From CAVWDI01 sp963753725 (lineage in GTDB: Bacteria; Chloroflexota; Anaerolineae; Anaerolineales; UBA4823), in the NCBI GenBank assembly GCA_963753725.1, contig CAVWDI010000021.1, positions 1 to 64,000 on the forward strand: a stretch of 64,000 nucleotides of DNA, in the 5' to 3' direction. Made by a program: the position numbers and the translations under genes. Below, piece after piece: positions 44,940 through 54,153 of the stretch; within the stretch, counting starts at the first letter, position 1, and each line of letters begins with the position of its first letter. The notes beneath the pieces were generated by a model that saw nothing but the letters and a program-made list of their open reading frames with translations, was not told the DNA's origin and searched no databases.

Positions 44940-45320
44940 TCAGCGCAACATACCGCTCAGCGCCTCACGAAATTGGTCCATTATTTGGGAGAATTCGCTG
45001 GTACCCGCCAGATTTTGCTGCTCCCATGGATCGTTTTCGAAATTATACAGTTCCTCTCGAAGATCTCCATTCAGTATATAGTGAAACCTATTATAAATAA
45101 GAGATTTCATATCACCTTTGGATACCGGAAACCGGTCGGGTAGGTTGGGCGCATAGTTGACTTCCGACAGCAAATATTCACCATCAGTACCGCCACCTGC
45201 CTCTACCCTATCCCAGAAGCGTGACAGCGAATTTCCTGGAAATATTGGTTCATTTTTTAACCCCAGTAGATCAAGAACAGTGGCTGGCAGATCGCGCAGA
45301 CTTGACTCCATTGGAGACAA
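44940..45320 (-). CDS. Sulfatase-fold enzyme, C-terminal part
   Basis: C-terminal region of the protein beginning at 46827. Genuine from about 45300: SLRDLPATVLDLLGLKNEPIFPGNSL, YLLSEVNYAPNLPDR, and RFHYILNGDLREELYNFENDPWEQQNLA, the standard C-terminus of sulfatases. An extra A near 45303 (GTCAAGTCTG) separates the parts; corrected it reads SNGVSLRDLP. Confidence 0.82.
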   Translation of the reverse strand: MSPMESSLRDLPATVLDLLGLKNEPIFPGNSLSRFWDRVEAGGGTDGEYLLSEVNYAPNLPDRFPVSKGDMKSLIYNRFHYILNGDLREELYNFENDPWEQQNLAGTSEFSQIMDQFREALSGMLR

Positions 45321-46827
45321 TCATCTTCTCTGGTACCCGCTCCGGAAACAAAATTGTCAACGGAACGAATAAAGTCGGTAGATAAAGACTGTTGGTATGC
45401 CTGTATACGCCGTGTTCGCCAAATTCCTCACCGTGATCTGAGGTGATTATGACCAGGGTGTTTTCGAGTTCACCCATCCTTTCGAGTTCATCCATCAAAG
45501 AGCCAATGGTCTGATCAATGTAGGCGATCGCTCCATCATAGGCATCCAACTCGGCCTGGATAAACGTCTGCGGTATCTCAACCAGCTCTTCTGAATACAT
45601 CAGTTCATCTATCAGCAGTACATCCCGTTCTGTTGGTCCAAATTTGTTTTTATAGGGATGCGGCGGCAGATAGGGATCGTGAGCATCGTAGTAATTAATA
45701 AAACTGAAGAACGGGCGTCTATCGCTGCGAGACAGCCATCTCAGGAAATCCTGGTTTATTCTGTCGGCGTTCTTCCGTCCCAGGATATCGAAATAATTCA
45801 TTTTCCTGCGCAGCGTGGGGTTGTCGGCAACCAGCCGTCCCAAGGAGGTGCTGTTCACCACATCCGCAGCCGAAATGCCGTAATCCTCATAATGGACAAA
45901 GCCGCGATCGAGACCAAAATCGTACGAACAATATTCAGTGTTGGCGACAAATCCGGAGGTCAGGTAGCCTTGATCGGATAAAACCTCTGCCAGGGTGGGA
46001 TAGGTGTCATCTAACGGCGCTTCCCAATCGACAGACAATTCATGGTGCCAGCGGCCTGTGAACATACTGGCATGTGATGGCAGTGTCCAATTTGATGTAG
46101 AGAATGCCTGCACAAATTGAACCCCGCTCTGAGATAGACGATCCAGGAACGGTGTAGTCTGCCGTCCATAACCGTGTATGCCGGTATTTTGCGCCCGCAC
46201 TGTGTCCATAACGATCAGCAGCAAATTGGGCGATCCGGGCGATGCAGCTGGTAGATTATTATTTCTACCCCATTCATTCAGTTTAACCGAGCCCCGTTCG
46301 GCGACCGCCAGCCCCGCAACAACAGCCCCGACACCTAATAAGAATTGCCGCCGGTTAAGCCGAAGGTCATGCTCATCACCAGTTTCGCCCTCTTGCATCC
46401 CAGTCACCTTTTGCCGATGGAGAGATAAACCCTTCCAGTTAAAGGGCATGTAAATTATTTGTGGGTGTTTGACCACAATACGGGAGGTCTGCACTGCAAG
46501 CCCTATAGCTAGTACCGCAACTGCAAACTTATTCAGCCACGGGAGCATGATCAGCAGGCTGAAAAATCCAACAAATGCAAAAACGATTATCGATAAACGC
46601 CAGGTAAATACCTTGGGCCACCGCCAGGCGAGAAAGATATATATGAATCCAATAATTGTGAATATGGTTACATAAAATAATGGCGCCATCCATATAAACT
46701 GACGGCCCATAAAGAAGGGTTTACTAAACAACAGATGCCGAAATAATTGATAAACAACCTCCGCCAATCCGGTCATCAGCCCGAACCAGATCGCCGAGAA
46801 GAGGATCTCAACTTTTGTTGCATTCAT
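45271..46827 (-). CDS. Membrane-anchored sulfatase/phosphotransferase-fold protein, N-terminal part
   Basis: Alkaline phosphatase-superfamily enzyme tethered to the membrane. The ATG at 46827 (MNATKVEIL) is chosen over 46851. Seen: four helices in about 1-120, then a TAT-like RRQFLLGVGAVVAGLAVA, and the catalytic domain: metal-site LLLIVMDTVRAQNTG, STSNWTLPSHASMFTG, INYYDAHDPYLPP and TSDHGEEFGEHG. The residue at the formylglycine position is Thr (WTLPSH), not Cys or Ser. That resembles phosphoglycerol/phosphoethanolamine transferases (LtaS, EptA) more than arylsulfatases, so a phospho- or teichoic-type transfer is possible. Confidence 0.8.
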   Translation of the reverse strand: MNATKVEILFSAIWFGLMTGLAEVVYQLFRHLLFSKPFFMGRQFIWMAPLFYVTIFTIIGFIYIFLAWRWPKVFTWRLSIIVFAFVGFFSLLIMLPWLNKFAVAVLAIGLAVQTSRIVVKHPQIIYMPFNWKGLSLHRQKVTGMQEGETGDEHDLRLNRRQFLLGVGAVVAGLAVAERGSVKLNEWGRNNNLPAASPGSPNLLLIVMDTVRAQNTGIHGYGRQTTPFLDRLSQSGVQFVQAFSTSNWTLPSHASMFTGRWHHELSVDWEAPLDDTYPTLAEVLSDQGYLTSGFVANTEYCSYDFGLDRGFVHYEDYGISAADVVNSTSLGRLVADNPTLRRKMNYFDILGRKNADRINQDFLRWLSRSDRRPFFSFINYYDAHDPYLPPHPYKNKFGPTERDVLLIDELMYSEELVEIPQTFIQAELDAYDGAIAYIDQTIGSLMDELERMGELENTLVIITSDHGEEFGEHGVYRHTNSLYLPTLFVPLTILFPERVPEKMIVSNGVKSARSASHCS

Positions 46828-46904
46828 ATGATTATCTTTTACCACGATCAAGTTTCAATTTGTGCTCGGAATGCGGTTATCTTCATATAAATAACTCAAC
46901 AATT

Positions 46905-48086
46905 TTACGCATGGTCTTGGATGGCTGGGGGTTTGTTTAATAAATGGATGATAAATAATATCAGACCGAATGCTGCTAGCAGGGACCCCATCACAACGAA
47001 CATTAATCCAATCGGACCGATAAAACCAAACAGCTGTCCAACCGCCCAGGGGAAAACCATTGCCCCAATACTGGCGCCAACCAGGAACCAGCTTGTTCTG
47101 AGACCGGTTGTACCAATTCGCTCTTCCACCAGGCCCAATGTGGTCGGAAACACTGATCCCATGAATAAGCCCGCACCCGCCACACCTATCCACAGAGCTG
47201 TTGAACTGTTTGGAAGAAATAAAATAAGGCTCACGCTGGCAATGCTGCCAATAAAATCGAAAATTAGAATAGTGGTTGATCTGACAAATGAATACAGCGG
47301 GATCGCAGCCAGACGCCCGAGGGTTATAAAAACCCAGAATATAGAAGTTAGATAAGCAGCCGAAACCTCGGATGCCAGGTTCATCTGACGCGAATACGTA
47401 AACAGCCACCCGTTGATGTTTACCTCTGCGCCCACATACATAAATAAGAAGGCGGCAATTAAAATGGTCAAATACCGCAATCCATTACCTGATGACGAAT
47501 CATCTTGTGAAATTTCAGGTTCAGGACTTCTCAGAAGAAGCAGCCCAATCGCGGGCAGTAATATCACCAATGCGAATACCCAAAGCGGAAGCTGCAAACC
47601 GCCGCCAAAATTGAATAAACCCACAAACACGATCGGAGTCAGGATAGCACCCACCCCGAAGAACACGTGTAATGCATTCATGTACGGTCCCACATTTTCC
47701 CGGTGAAGCCAGGCAAGCAGTGTGTTGCCTCCCACATCTACTGTCCCCCCTGCAAAACCCATTATGCCGAATATTATGGCTAACTGCCACAGGTTATTCG
47801 AAAACGGCACGATCACGGTAAAGACCGCCAACATTACCAGCACAGCGGTTAATATCGGATGTCCCTTTTTTCGATCGAACACCCTGCCGCCAAAAATGAT
47901 TCCGCTCATAACGCCTAGATATCGGGCCGTAAAGAGAATGCTGATGGCTGCCAGCCCTGTCTGAACATGGTCGGCCAGGTTTAGCAAAGCTGGTCCAATC
48001 CAGGAGGCAGAAATACCCAGCGCCAGGAAAATTGCAGAGTACGCAATAGTCGAAGCGATGCGCCAATTTGATGTATTTAATTTCAA
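46905..48086 (-). CDS. MFS transporter
   Basis: Major facilitator permease, 393 residues with about 12 hydrophobic segments. Seen: the loop 2-3 region SGIIFGGRVFDRKKGHPIL (degenerate GxxxDRxGRR) and the second-half motif TLGRLAAIPLYSF. A GNTLLAWLHRENVG segment resembles the FucP/glucose-type subgroup (sugar transporters). Substrate not determinable. It lies 77 bases ahead of the sulfatase-fold gene. Confidence 0.82.
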   Translation of the reverse strand: MKLNTSNWRIASTIAYSAIFLALGISASWIGPALLNLADHVQTGLAAISILFTARYLGVMSGIIFGGRVFDRKKGHPILTAVLVMLAVFTVIVPFSNNLWQLAIIFGIMGFAGGTVDVGGNTLLAWLHRENVGPYMNALHVFFGVGAILTPIVFVGLFNFGGGLQLPLWVFALVILLPAIGLLLLRSPEPEISQDDSSSGNGLRYLTILIAAFLFMYVGAEVNINGWLFTYSRQMNLASEVSAAYLTSIFWVFITLGRLAAIPLYSFVRSTTILIFDFIGSIASVSLILFLPNSSTALWIGVAGAGLFMGSVFPTTLGLVEERIGTTGLRTSWFLVGASIGAMVFPWAVGQLFGFIGPIGLMFVVMGSLLAAFGLILFIIHLLNKPPAIQDHA

Positions 48087-48403
48087 TTTTGTTACCCGTT
48101 TGATCAGTTGTATATCGCCAACATCAGATTAATAAACGTCATTTTATCATTCATCGCTTGACATGAACCCGGCATTATCCCGGCACATCAAATAACCAAT
48201 ATCTTACACTTACACATGTTCAGAAACCGAACCAATTTGACCTCCTTTTTTGTGCTAGTGGATTAATTCGAAGATTCCATATATTTGAGGGGTAAAATAT
48301 ACTGAGCATGATCCAGTTTATAAATATAGGCGAATTACTTTGAAGGAGCATTTACCCGGATCCATACAATAAATTTGTTTGTTGTTCATTGAGGAGATAT
48401 TTT
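48087..48403. other. Divergent intergenic region
   Basis: 317 bases between the minus-strand MFS gene and the plus-strand DUF1269 gene. No gene or RNA recognised. It should contain two outward promoters, but no convincing -35/-10 pair was found. A GAGGAG ribosome site at 48391-48396 serves the next gene. Confidence 0.4.
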
Positions 48404-48934
48404 ATGTCTTACATTGTGGTTACGATTTTTGACCGTGAAGATGACGCCAGCAACGTTCACGATTTCCTGCGCGATTCCAACCTGATTGATTTGAATGACT
48501 CAGCGGTTATTCACAAAGACCAGGATGGTAAAGTTCATATAAAGAACGAGACTTATCTGGGCAAAAGGGTGGGCGCCATTGGCGGAGGCGCACTGGGTCT
48601 GCTGATCGGCGGGTTGATTTTTCCGGTAGGCGGCCTGGTTATCGGCGCGCTGGCGGGTGGTTTGCTGGGCAAAAAGATCTCTCCGGATATTGATAAAGAA
48701 TTTGTAAAAGATGTATCCGAACAGCTATCTCCAGGGTCGTCAGCAATTTTCGTCATCGTAAGAGAAGATACTCCTGATGATGCATTAGAAACGATGAAGC
48801 AGTACAAAGGAAAGCTGTACTACACATCCTTGCCTACCGAAGCCGAAGCCCAGCTCAGACAGGCCATGTCCGGTATGGGTGATAAGACGCTGGATGAAAT
48901 TGAAAACACCGACCAGGAAACACCAGACAGCTAA
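48404..48934 (+). CDS. DUF1269 membrane protein
   Basis: Small stress-related type membrane protein of unknown biochemical role. ATG at 48404 with GAGGAG seven bases upstream. Seen in 176 residues: N-terminal soluble strand IVVTIFDREDDASNV, a glycine-rich hairpin (RVGAIGGGALGLLIGGLIFPVGGLVIGALAGG, about 47-78) and a C-terminal ferredoxin-like part with SSAIFVIV. The layout fits DUF1269. Confidence 0.8.
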   Translation: MSYIVVTIFDREDDASNVHDFLRDSNLIDLNDSAVIHKDQDGKVHIKNETYLGKRVGAIGGGALGLLIGGLIFPVGGLVIGALAGGLLGKKISPDIDKEFVKDVSEQLSPGSSAIFVIVREDTPDDALETMKQYKGKLYYTSLPTEAEAQLRQAMSGMGDKTLDEIENTDQETPDS

Positions 48935-49168
48935 CCTGAAATTCTCGCACAGTATCAAATTGGGTTTTTTGAACCAGTTTTTAATAAAAACGGTGAGCCA
49001 TTACTCAATATGGATTGTCCAGCAAATGGTAAGGAAACTGTAATTGTTCTTAATTCAAATCCTGTCCTCCAAGCAGGAATTTGTTCACTCACCTTTTGGT
49101 AAAATTAATATACACATGTAATTTTGCGCTGCTGACAGCCCATGGATCATCAATAAAAGGAAAAATTA

Positions 49169-50131
49169 ATGTCCCCTATGAATAACCGCAATCCCGGTAC
49201 GCCGCTGGACCTTGACTGGGTAATGAGCGCCCACATCAACCGCAGTGCGGTCGAACGGCGCACTGCAACGCTTCCGGGACGCCGTTCTATCAAGAAAGAA
49301 TGGCAGGCAGCCTGGCTGCTGCGCGCCATCACCTGCATCGACCTTACCACCCTGGCGGGTGATGACACCCCCGGTAGAGTAAGACGACTGTGCGCCAAAG
49401 CCAGGTACCCGGTCCGTCCGGATATGTTAGCCGCGCTGGGCGCTACAGATATGCAGGTCACGGTCGGTGCAGTGTGTGTTTACCCGAGTCGCGTCAGGGA
49501 TGCGGTAGAAGCGCTAAAAGGTTCGGGAATCCCCGTGGCGTCTGTCGCGACCGGTTTCCCTGCTGGTCAAACGCCGCTTCCCCAACGCAACGCTGAGATC
49601 GAACAAGCTATCGAATCCGGGGCGCACGAAGTCGATACAGTCATCAACCGCACCCTGGTCCTCACCGGGGACTGGAATGCTTTATACGACGAGATCAAAC
49701 AATTCCGCGCTACCTGCGGCGATTCTGCCCACATGAAGACCATCCTGGCAACTGGCGATCTCGGAACGCTGAAGCAGGTCTACCAGGCCAGCCTGGTCGC
49801 TATGATGGCGGGATCGGATTTCATCAAAACATCTACCGGCAAAGAGAGTGTGAATGCTACGCTGGAATTTGGGCTGGTGATGACGCGCGCCATACGTGAA
49901 TACCAGAATCGCACAGGATACAAGGTTGGTTTCAAGCCAGCCGGAGGCATCAGCAGCGCCAAAAGCGCGCTCACCTGGCAAGCCCTCATGCGCGAAGAAC
50001 TGGGAGTCGAATGGACCATGCCAGACCTGTTCCGCATCGGCGCCAGCGGTTTGTTAACCGATATTGAACGCCAGCTTTATCACTACATTACAGGACACTA
50101 CGCTGCTCGCCATCACATGCCGATGGGCTAA
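49169..50131 (+). CDS. deoC: Deoxyribose-phosphate aldolase
   Basis: Class I aldolase: 2-deoxyribose 5-phosphate to glyceraldehyde 3-phosphate plus acetaldehyde. Seen in 320 residues: VDTVINR near 155-161, the Schiff-base Lys220 in SDFIKTSTGKES, and the second Lys256 in KVGFKPAGGI. It has an N-terminal extension of about 60 residues compared with the short bacterial enzyme, like the longer deoC seen beside ALDH genes. The acetaldehyde it makes could be oxidised by the next gene's product, 29 bases downstream. Confidence 0.93.
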   Translation: MSPMNNRNPGTPLDLDWVMSAHINRSAVERRTATLPGRRSIKKEWQAAWLLRAITCIDLTTLAGDDTPGRVRRLCAKARYPVRPDMLAALGATDMQVTVGAVCVYPSRVRDAVEALKGSGIPVASVATGFPAGQTPLPQRNAEIEQAIESGAHEVDTVINRTLVLTGDWNALYDEIKQFRATCGDSAHMKTILATGDLGTLKQVYQASLVAMMAGSDFIKTSTGKESVNATLEFGLVMTRAIREYQNRTGYKVGFKPAGGISSAKSALTWQALMREELGVEWTMPDLFRIGASGLLTDIERQLYHYITGHYAARHHMPMG

Positions 50132-50160
50132 CTTCAGATATACAATAAATGGAGAAAGAC

Positions 50161-52602
50161 ATGAGTTTACCGGAGGTCTTCGTTTCAATGGATTACGGTC
50201 CTGCCCCTGAATCGCCAGCTGCTGCTAATGCCTGGTTGGACGAACACGACAGAGATTTTGGACTTTTTATTAACAACAAGTGGGTCTCCAGCGAAGATGC
50301 GGCTACCTATGCCAGCTATAATCCGGCCACCGGTGAAAAGCTGGCTGACACCGCTCAGGCTGGACAGTCAGAAGTGGATGAGGCAGTTGCTGCAGCACGC
50401 GCGGCTTTCAAATCATGGAGCCAGACACCTGGAACCACGCGCGCTCGCTACCTGTATGCCATTGCCCGCAATATCCAGAAGCACCACCGTTTGATGGCCG
50501 TGCTGGAATCGCTGGATAACGGCAAACCCATTCGCGAATCGCGCGACATCGATGTCCCCCTGCTCGCCAGGCACTTCTATTACCATGCCGGTTGGGCGCA
50601 GTTGATGGAAAGCGAACTGGCCGATTACCAGTCTGTCGGCGTGGTTGGACAGATCATCCCCTGGAATTTCCCATTATTAATGCTGGCCTGGAAGATCGCG
50701 CCTGCAATCGCTATGGGCAATACAGTTGTTCTCAAACCCGCCTCCTATACCAGACTGACCGCGCTGCTCTTCGCCGAGGTCGTGGCTGAAGCAGGTTTAC
50801 CTGCTGGCGTGGTGAACGTGATCACCGGCAGCAGTAAAGCTGGCTCCATGCTGGTAGAACACCCAGATGTGGATAAGATCGCTTTCACAGGTTCAACCGA
50901 TGTGGGGCGTATCCTGCGCCGCCAGACTGCTGGCTCCGGTAAAAAGTTATCGCTCGAACTGGGCGGCAAATCTCCTTTTATTGTTTTCGAAGACGCTGAC
51001 CTCGACAGCGCCGTCGAAGGCGTGGTAGACGCTATCTGGTTCAACCAGGGCCAGGTGTGCTGTGCCGGCTCGCGTCTTTTGGTGCAAGAAAATATCGCCG
51101 AACGTTTTCTTTCGAAGCTCAAGGTCCGCATGGGTAAAATGCGCGTCGGCGATCCGCTCGATAAATGCATCGATATGGGGGCCATTGTCGACCAATCTCA
51201 ATGGGATACCGTCGATGGTTGGGTCAAAACCGGTGTGAATGAAGGCGGAGATTTATTCCAGCCAGATATTGATTTACCAGAACGCGGATTATTCTATAAA
51301 CCTACACTCATTTCAAATGTCGAGCCAGCCGCGGAAGTGGTGCAAGAAGAGATTTTTGGACCGGTGCTAGTCTCACTCACCTTTCGCAATCCCTCGGAGG
51401 CGATCGCCCTGGCGAACAATACCCGCTACGGCTTGGCAGCCAGCGTGTGGAGCGATAATATAAACCTGGCTCTGGATGTCGCCAGTAAGGTTAAAGCTGG
51501 TTCGCTGTGGGTAAACAGCACCAATCTTTTCGACGCTGCATCTGGCTTTGGCGGATACCGCGAGAGCGGTTACGGGCGCGAAGGCGGAAAGGAAGGCTTG
51601 TTTGAATACCTGCGTCCCGCCTGGCAGACCCGACCGCGGCCAGATTTCGAACGACCTAAGGCAGATGAAACGGATTGGGGCGCTCATACACCCACCATTC
51701 CAACCCAACCGGCTGGTAAAAAAGCTGGCGGAAAACATGTCCCTACTATCGACCGCACTCCCAAGATGTATATCGGCGGTAAACAGGCCCGGCCCGATGG
51801 GAATTACACTCAAGCTGTCCTTAATCCTGATGGTGAAATTATTGGACAGGTTGGTGACGGCAACCGCAAGGACATCCGCAATGCGGTCGAAGCGGCGCAC
51901 GCGGCGCACCTTGCCAAGCCAGGATGGGCCATGCGCCACGGTCATAACCGGGCCCAGATTCTTTACTTCATTGGAGAGAACCTGAACGCCCGCAGCAACG
52001 AATTCTTTGATCGCATCGTTTCCATGACCGGACGCTCTGCTAAATCGGCCAGGGAGGAAGTCGAATTAGCCATCCAGCGGCTTTTCACCTATGCCGCATG
52101 GGCAGACAAATACGGCGGCAGTGTGCAGGAAACCACGCTGCGCGGCATCACCGTCGCGGTTAACGAGCCAGTCGGCGTGCTGGGCATTGCCTGTCCAGAA
52201 GATTACCCACTTCTAGGCTTCGTCTCCCTGATGGCTCCCGCCATTGCCCGCGGCAACACCGTCATTTTGATTCCCAGCCAACGTTACCCGCTCAGCGCCA
52301 CGGATTTCTACCAGGTGTTGGACACCTCCGATGTACCTGCAGGTGTGGTGAATATCGTCACCGGCGACCGCGATCACCTGGTGAAAACCCTGATCCAGCA
52401 CGAAGATGTGGATTCGGTCTGGTATTTCGGCGACGCAGTTGGCAGCTATCACGTCGAATACGAATCGGCAGCCAATATGAAGCGCACCTGGGTGAACTAC
52501 GGCATCCCACGCGACTGGACAAATCCTGAACAGGGCTCCGGCCACCAATTCCTGCACGAAGCCACCCAGGTTAAGAACATCTGGGTCCCGACTGGCGAAT
52601 AA
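50161..52602 (+). CDS. ALDH16-type aldehyde dehydrogenase (tandem ALDH domains)
   Basis: NAD-dependent aldehyde oxidation, probably of the product of DeoC. Numbered from the ATG at 50161 (an ATG at 50149 gives four more residues): first domain complete with FTGSTDVGR, Glu266 in LELGGKSPF and catalytic Cys300 in FNQGQVCCAG, then EEIFGPVL and the AASGFGGYRESGYGREGG bridge. A Lys/Thr/Pro-rich linker (about 505-530) leads to a second ALDH fold (YIGGKQARP... to the end). It keeps NTVILIPSQRYPLS but has no GQxC motif, so it is catalytically dead. This exact pattern is known for bacterial ALDH16, about 810 residues. Confidence 0.9.
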   Translation: MSLPEVFVSMDYGPAPESPAAANAWLDEHDRDFGLFINNKWVSSEDAATYASYNPATGEKLADTAQAGQSEVDEAVAAARAAFKSWSQTPGTTRARYLYAIARNIQKHHRLMAVLESLDNGKPIRESRDIDVPLLARHFYYHAGWAQLMESELADYQSVGVVGQIIPWNFPLLMLAWKIAPAIAMGNTVVLKPASYTRLTALLFAEVVAEAGLPAGVVNVITGSSKAGSMLVEHPDVDKIAFTGSTDVGRILRRQTAGSGKKLSLELGGKSPFIVFEDADLDSAVEGVVDAIWFNQGQVCCAGSRLLVQENIAERFLSKLKVRMGKMRVGDPLDKCIDMGAIVDQSQWDTVDGWVKTGVNEGGDLFQPDIDLPERGLFYKPTLISNVEPAAEVVQEEIFGPVLVSLTFRNPSEAIALANNTRYGLAASVWSDNINLALDVASKVKAGSLWVNSTNLFDAASGFGGYRESGYGREGGKEGLFEYLRPAWQTRPRPDFERPKADETDWGAHTPTIPTQPAGKKAGGKHVPTIDRTPKMYIGGKQARPDGNYTQAVLNPDGEIIGQVGDGNRKDIRNAVEAAHAAHLAKPGWAMRHGHNRAQILYFIGENLNARSNEFFDRIVSMTGRSAKSAREEVELAIQRLFTYAAWADKYGGSVQETTLRGITVAVNEPVGVLGIACPEDYPLLGFVSLMAPAIARGNTVILIPSQRYPLSATDFYQVLDTSDVPAGVVNIVTGDRDHLVKTLIQHEDVDSVWYFGDAVGSYHVEYESAANMKRTWVNYGIPRDWTNPEQGSGHQFLHEATQVKNIWVPTGE

Positions 52603-52616
52603 TACTCCCCATATCG

Positions 52617-52735
52617 AGGGTCATTGCGAGCGAGCGCTTTCAGAATATCAAATTTTATAAACTTCGCAAGTTGAGTTTGGAGAAAATGATTTGGAAGCTT
52701 GTGTAGCGAGCGCAGCAATCTCCCCGCCGAATTAA
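52617..52735. repeat. Interspersed GTCATTGCGAGC-type repeat
   Basis: After the ALDH stop, GGTCATTGCGAGCGAGCG (about 52618) and a later GCGAGCGCAGCAATCTCC (about 52708-52725) look like the two ends of the short GTCATTGCGAG...GAAGCAATCTC repeat seen in many environmental genomes, with about 70 unrelated bases between. The ends face each other as expected for an inverted or disrupted copy. Single copy in this window. The 304-base gap after ALDH otherwise holds nothing recognised. Confidence 0.5.
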
Positions 52736-52907
52736 AACTGGCACATTCCATAGTCCCCACCCACTACTATTGACATCGCCTTTGCGTTATGCAATAATGG
52801 GATACCTTTTTCCTTTATTCAACAGCGCCCACTGGGGTATGACCGTCTTTGCTTTACCATTTATCACAATTAAAATATAAATCTGTATCCATATCAGGAG
52901 GTGGAGA

Positions 52908-53324
52908 ATGTTTCGATCACGCGCTTTCTTTTTGGTCCTAATTACGGCCCTGGTAATGATTGCTGGGTTTGGATTTACCACCGTACCTGTAAACACCACC
53001 GTGGAAGAGGTCCAATGCACACACTGCCCCAAACCTCCCCGCCCACCCGTCGATGTCCATTACTCACATCACAAGAGTCCGCCCTGTGTTAACCATTACC
53101 ACAGTGACTGTCAGTACGGCGCACACCCCACCTGCCATCACGGTGTAAAGGTTAACTGGTGTGATAATTGCGAGTACTACTCACCCAAATACCAGTACCA
53201 CCATCATGGGCATTCCTCGTACAAGCACCACCCGCATTCCAATACGGTTTACTATGTGAAGTATCCCACCTCGAGTGTTCGATACATCAACCGTAGACAC
53301 CCGCTGGTGACTGGGAATTACTAG
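52908..53324 (+). CDS. Histidine- and cysteine-rich secreted protein
   Basis: Not a recognised family. ATG at 52908 follows AGGAGGTGG. Seen in 138 residues: signal segment FFLVLITALVMIAGFGF (about 7-23), then a mature region with 17 His and 7 Cys, including CTHC, CVNHYHSDC, TCHHG, WCDNC, YHHHGH and KHHPH. Such density suggests binding of Zn, Cu or Ni at the cell surface or a structural role (inference). Tyr and Pro are also frequent. A terminator follows at 53447. Confidence 0.65.
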   Translation: MFRSRAFFLVLITALVMIAGFGFTTVPVNTTVEEVQCTHCPKPPRPPVDVHYSHHKSPPCVNHYHSDCQYGAHPTCHHGVKVNWCDNCEYYSPKYQYHHHGHSSYKHHPHSNTVYYVKYPTSSVRYINRRHPLVTGNY

Positions 53325-53446
53325 AGTAATTTGACTTTGTTTCACCGTTCATATAATATATTCAACAAACATATCTGACCGCTGCCCCCATCACAGGCGG
53401 ATATTCGATCTCTTGAGATCAAAAAAATCATAATTCTTCACTAAAG

Positions 53447-53478
53447 CCGCTGACTAATTGTCAGCGGTTTGTTTTTAA
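53447..53478 (+). terminator. Intrinsic terminator after the His-rich protein gene
   Basis: CCGCTGAC (53447-53454), TAATT loop, GTCAGCGG (53460-53467), then TTTGTTTTT. Perfect 8-bp stem with T-rich tail. A separate palindrome GATCTCTTGAGATC lies at 53407-53420. Confidence 0.85.
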
Positions 53479-53544
53479 TCGAAGTGTTAAGCTGGTAGTG
53501 TGAGAGCGGGTAACGAGAAGGAATATGAAAGGAGGTAACAGGTT

Positions 53545-53859
53545 ATGAAATATTTGATTACAGCAACTCCTGGTCAACAAATGGTTCCCCCAAAAATGGG
53601 CGCTGCTTTAATGAATGCCGCTAAAACCTGGATAGAAGCCAAAGTTGCAGACGGTTCGTTTGATTCAGTTTATCTCTTTTTCGGTGGCGGAGGTTTTACC
53701 ATAGGAAATTCAGATTCCCACGAACAGATGCTGGCTGACATGCTTGAATACCCGCTGTATCCATTCTTCGTCTGGGAAGTTCAACCTTTACTCGAAGTGA
53801 GCGAAAGCATGGATAAGTACGCCGGGTTCTACGAGAAATTGGCAAGCATGATGGATTAA
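53545..53859 (+). CDS. Small alpha/beta-barrel-like protein (muconolactone isomerase-like)
   Basis: 104-residue soluble protein, ATG at 53545 with GGAGG upstream. Pattern of strands and helices with GGGGFTIGNSDSHEQM and PLYPFFVWEVQPLLEV resembles dimeric ferredoxin-like proteins (muconolactone isomerase, YciI/DUF-type). No catalytic residues can be assigned; function unknown. Confidence 0.6.
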   Translation: MKYLITATPGQQMVPPKMGAALMNAAKTWIEAKVADGSFDSVYLFFGGGGFTIGNSDSHEQMLADMLEYPLYPFFVWEVQPLLEVSESMDKYAGFYEKLASMMD

Positions 53860-54153
53860 GTAAAATAATAAGGTTGGATTCTACAAACGGAAGTAATCAC
53901 GCTCTCTCACTTTTTACGGGTCGCCATATCTCCCGTGATCGATTTCAATTCGGTCCTTCCAAGAGTATCGGCGACCCACTGAATTCATCTTATTGATTAT
54001 TTCGATATTATCTCACGGTCATTTCCAAGTGGTTGCATTCCAACAATCAACACTTCTGAACCCGGGTTTGTTTACAGCGGTACTATTGGAATACGGAGCA
54101 TTTCGACTTCACAGGCTTGTCCCCGAGTAATCACTGGAATATCAGGAGCAACT

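Noticed and set aside
48087..48403. Promoter pairs in the divergent gap
   Set aside because: TTGACC/TTGACA-like boxes are present but none has a -10 at a plausible spacing.
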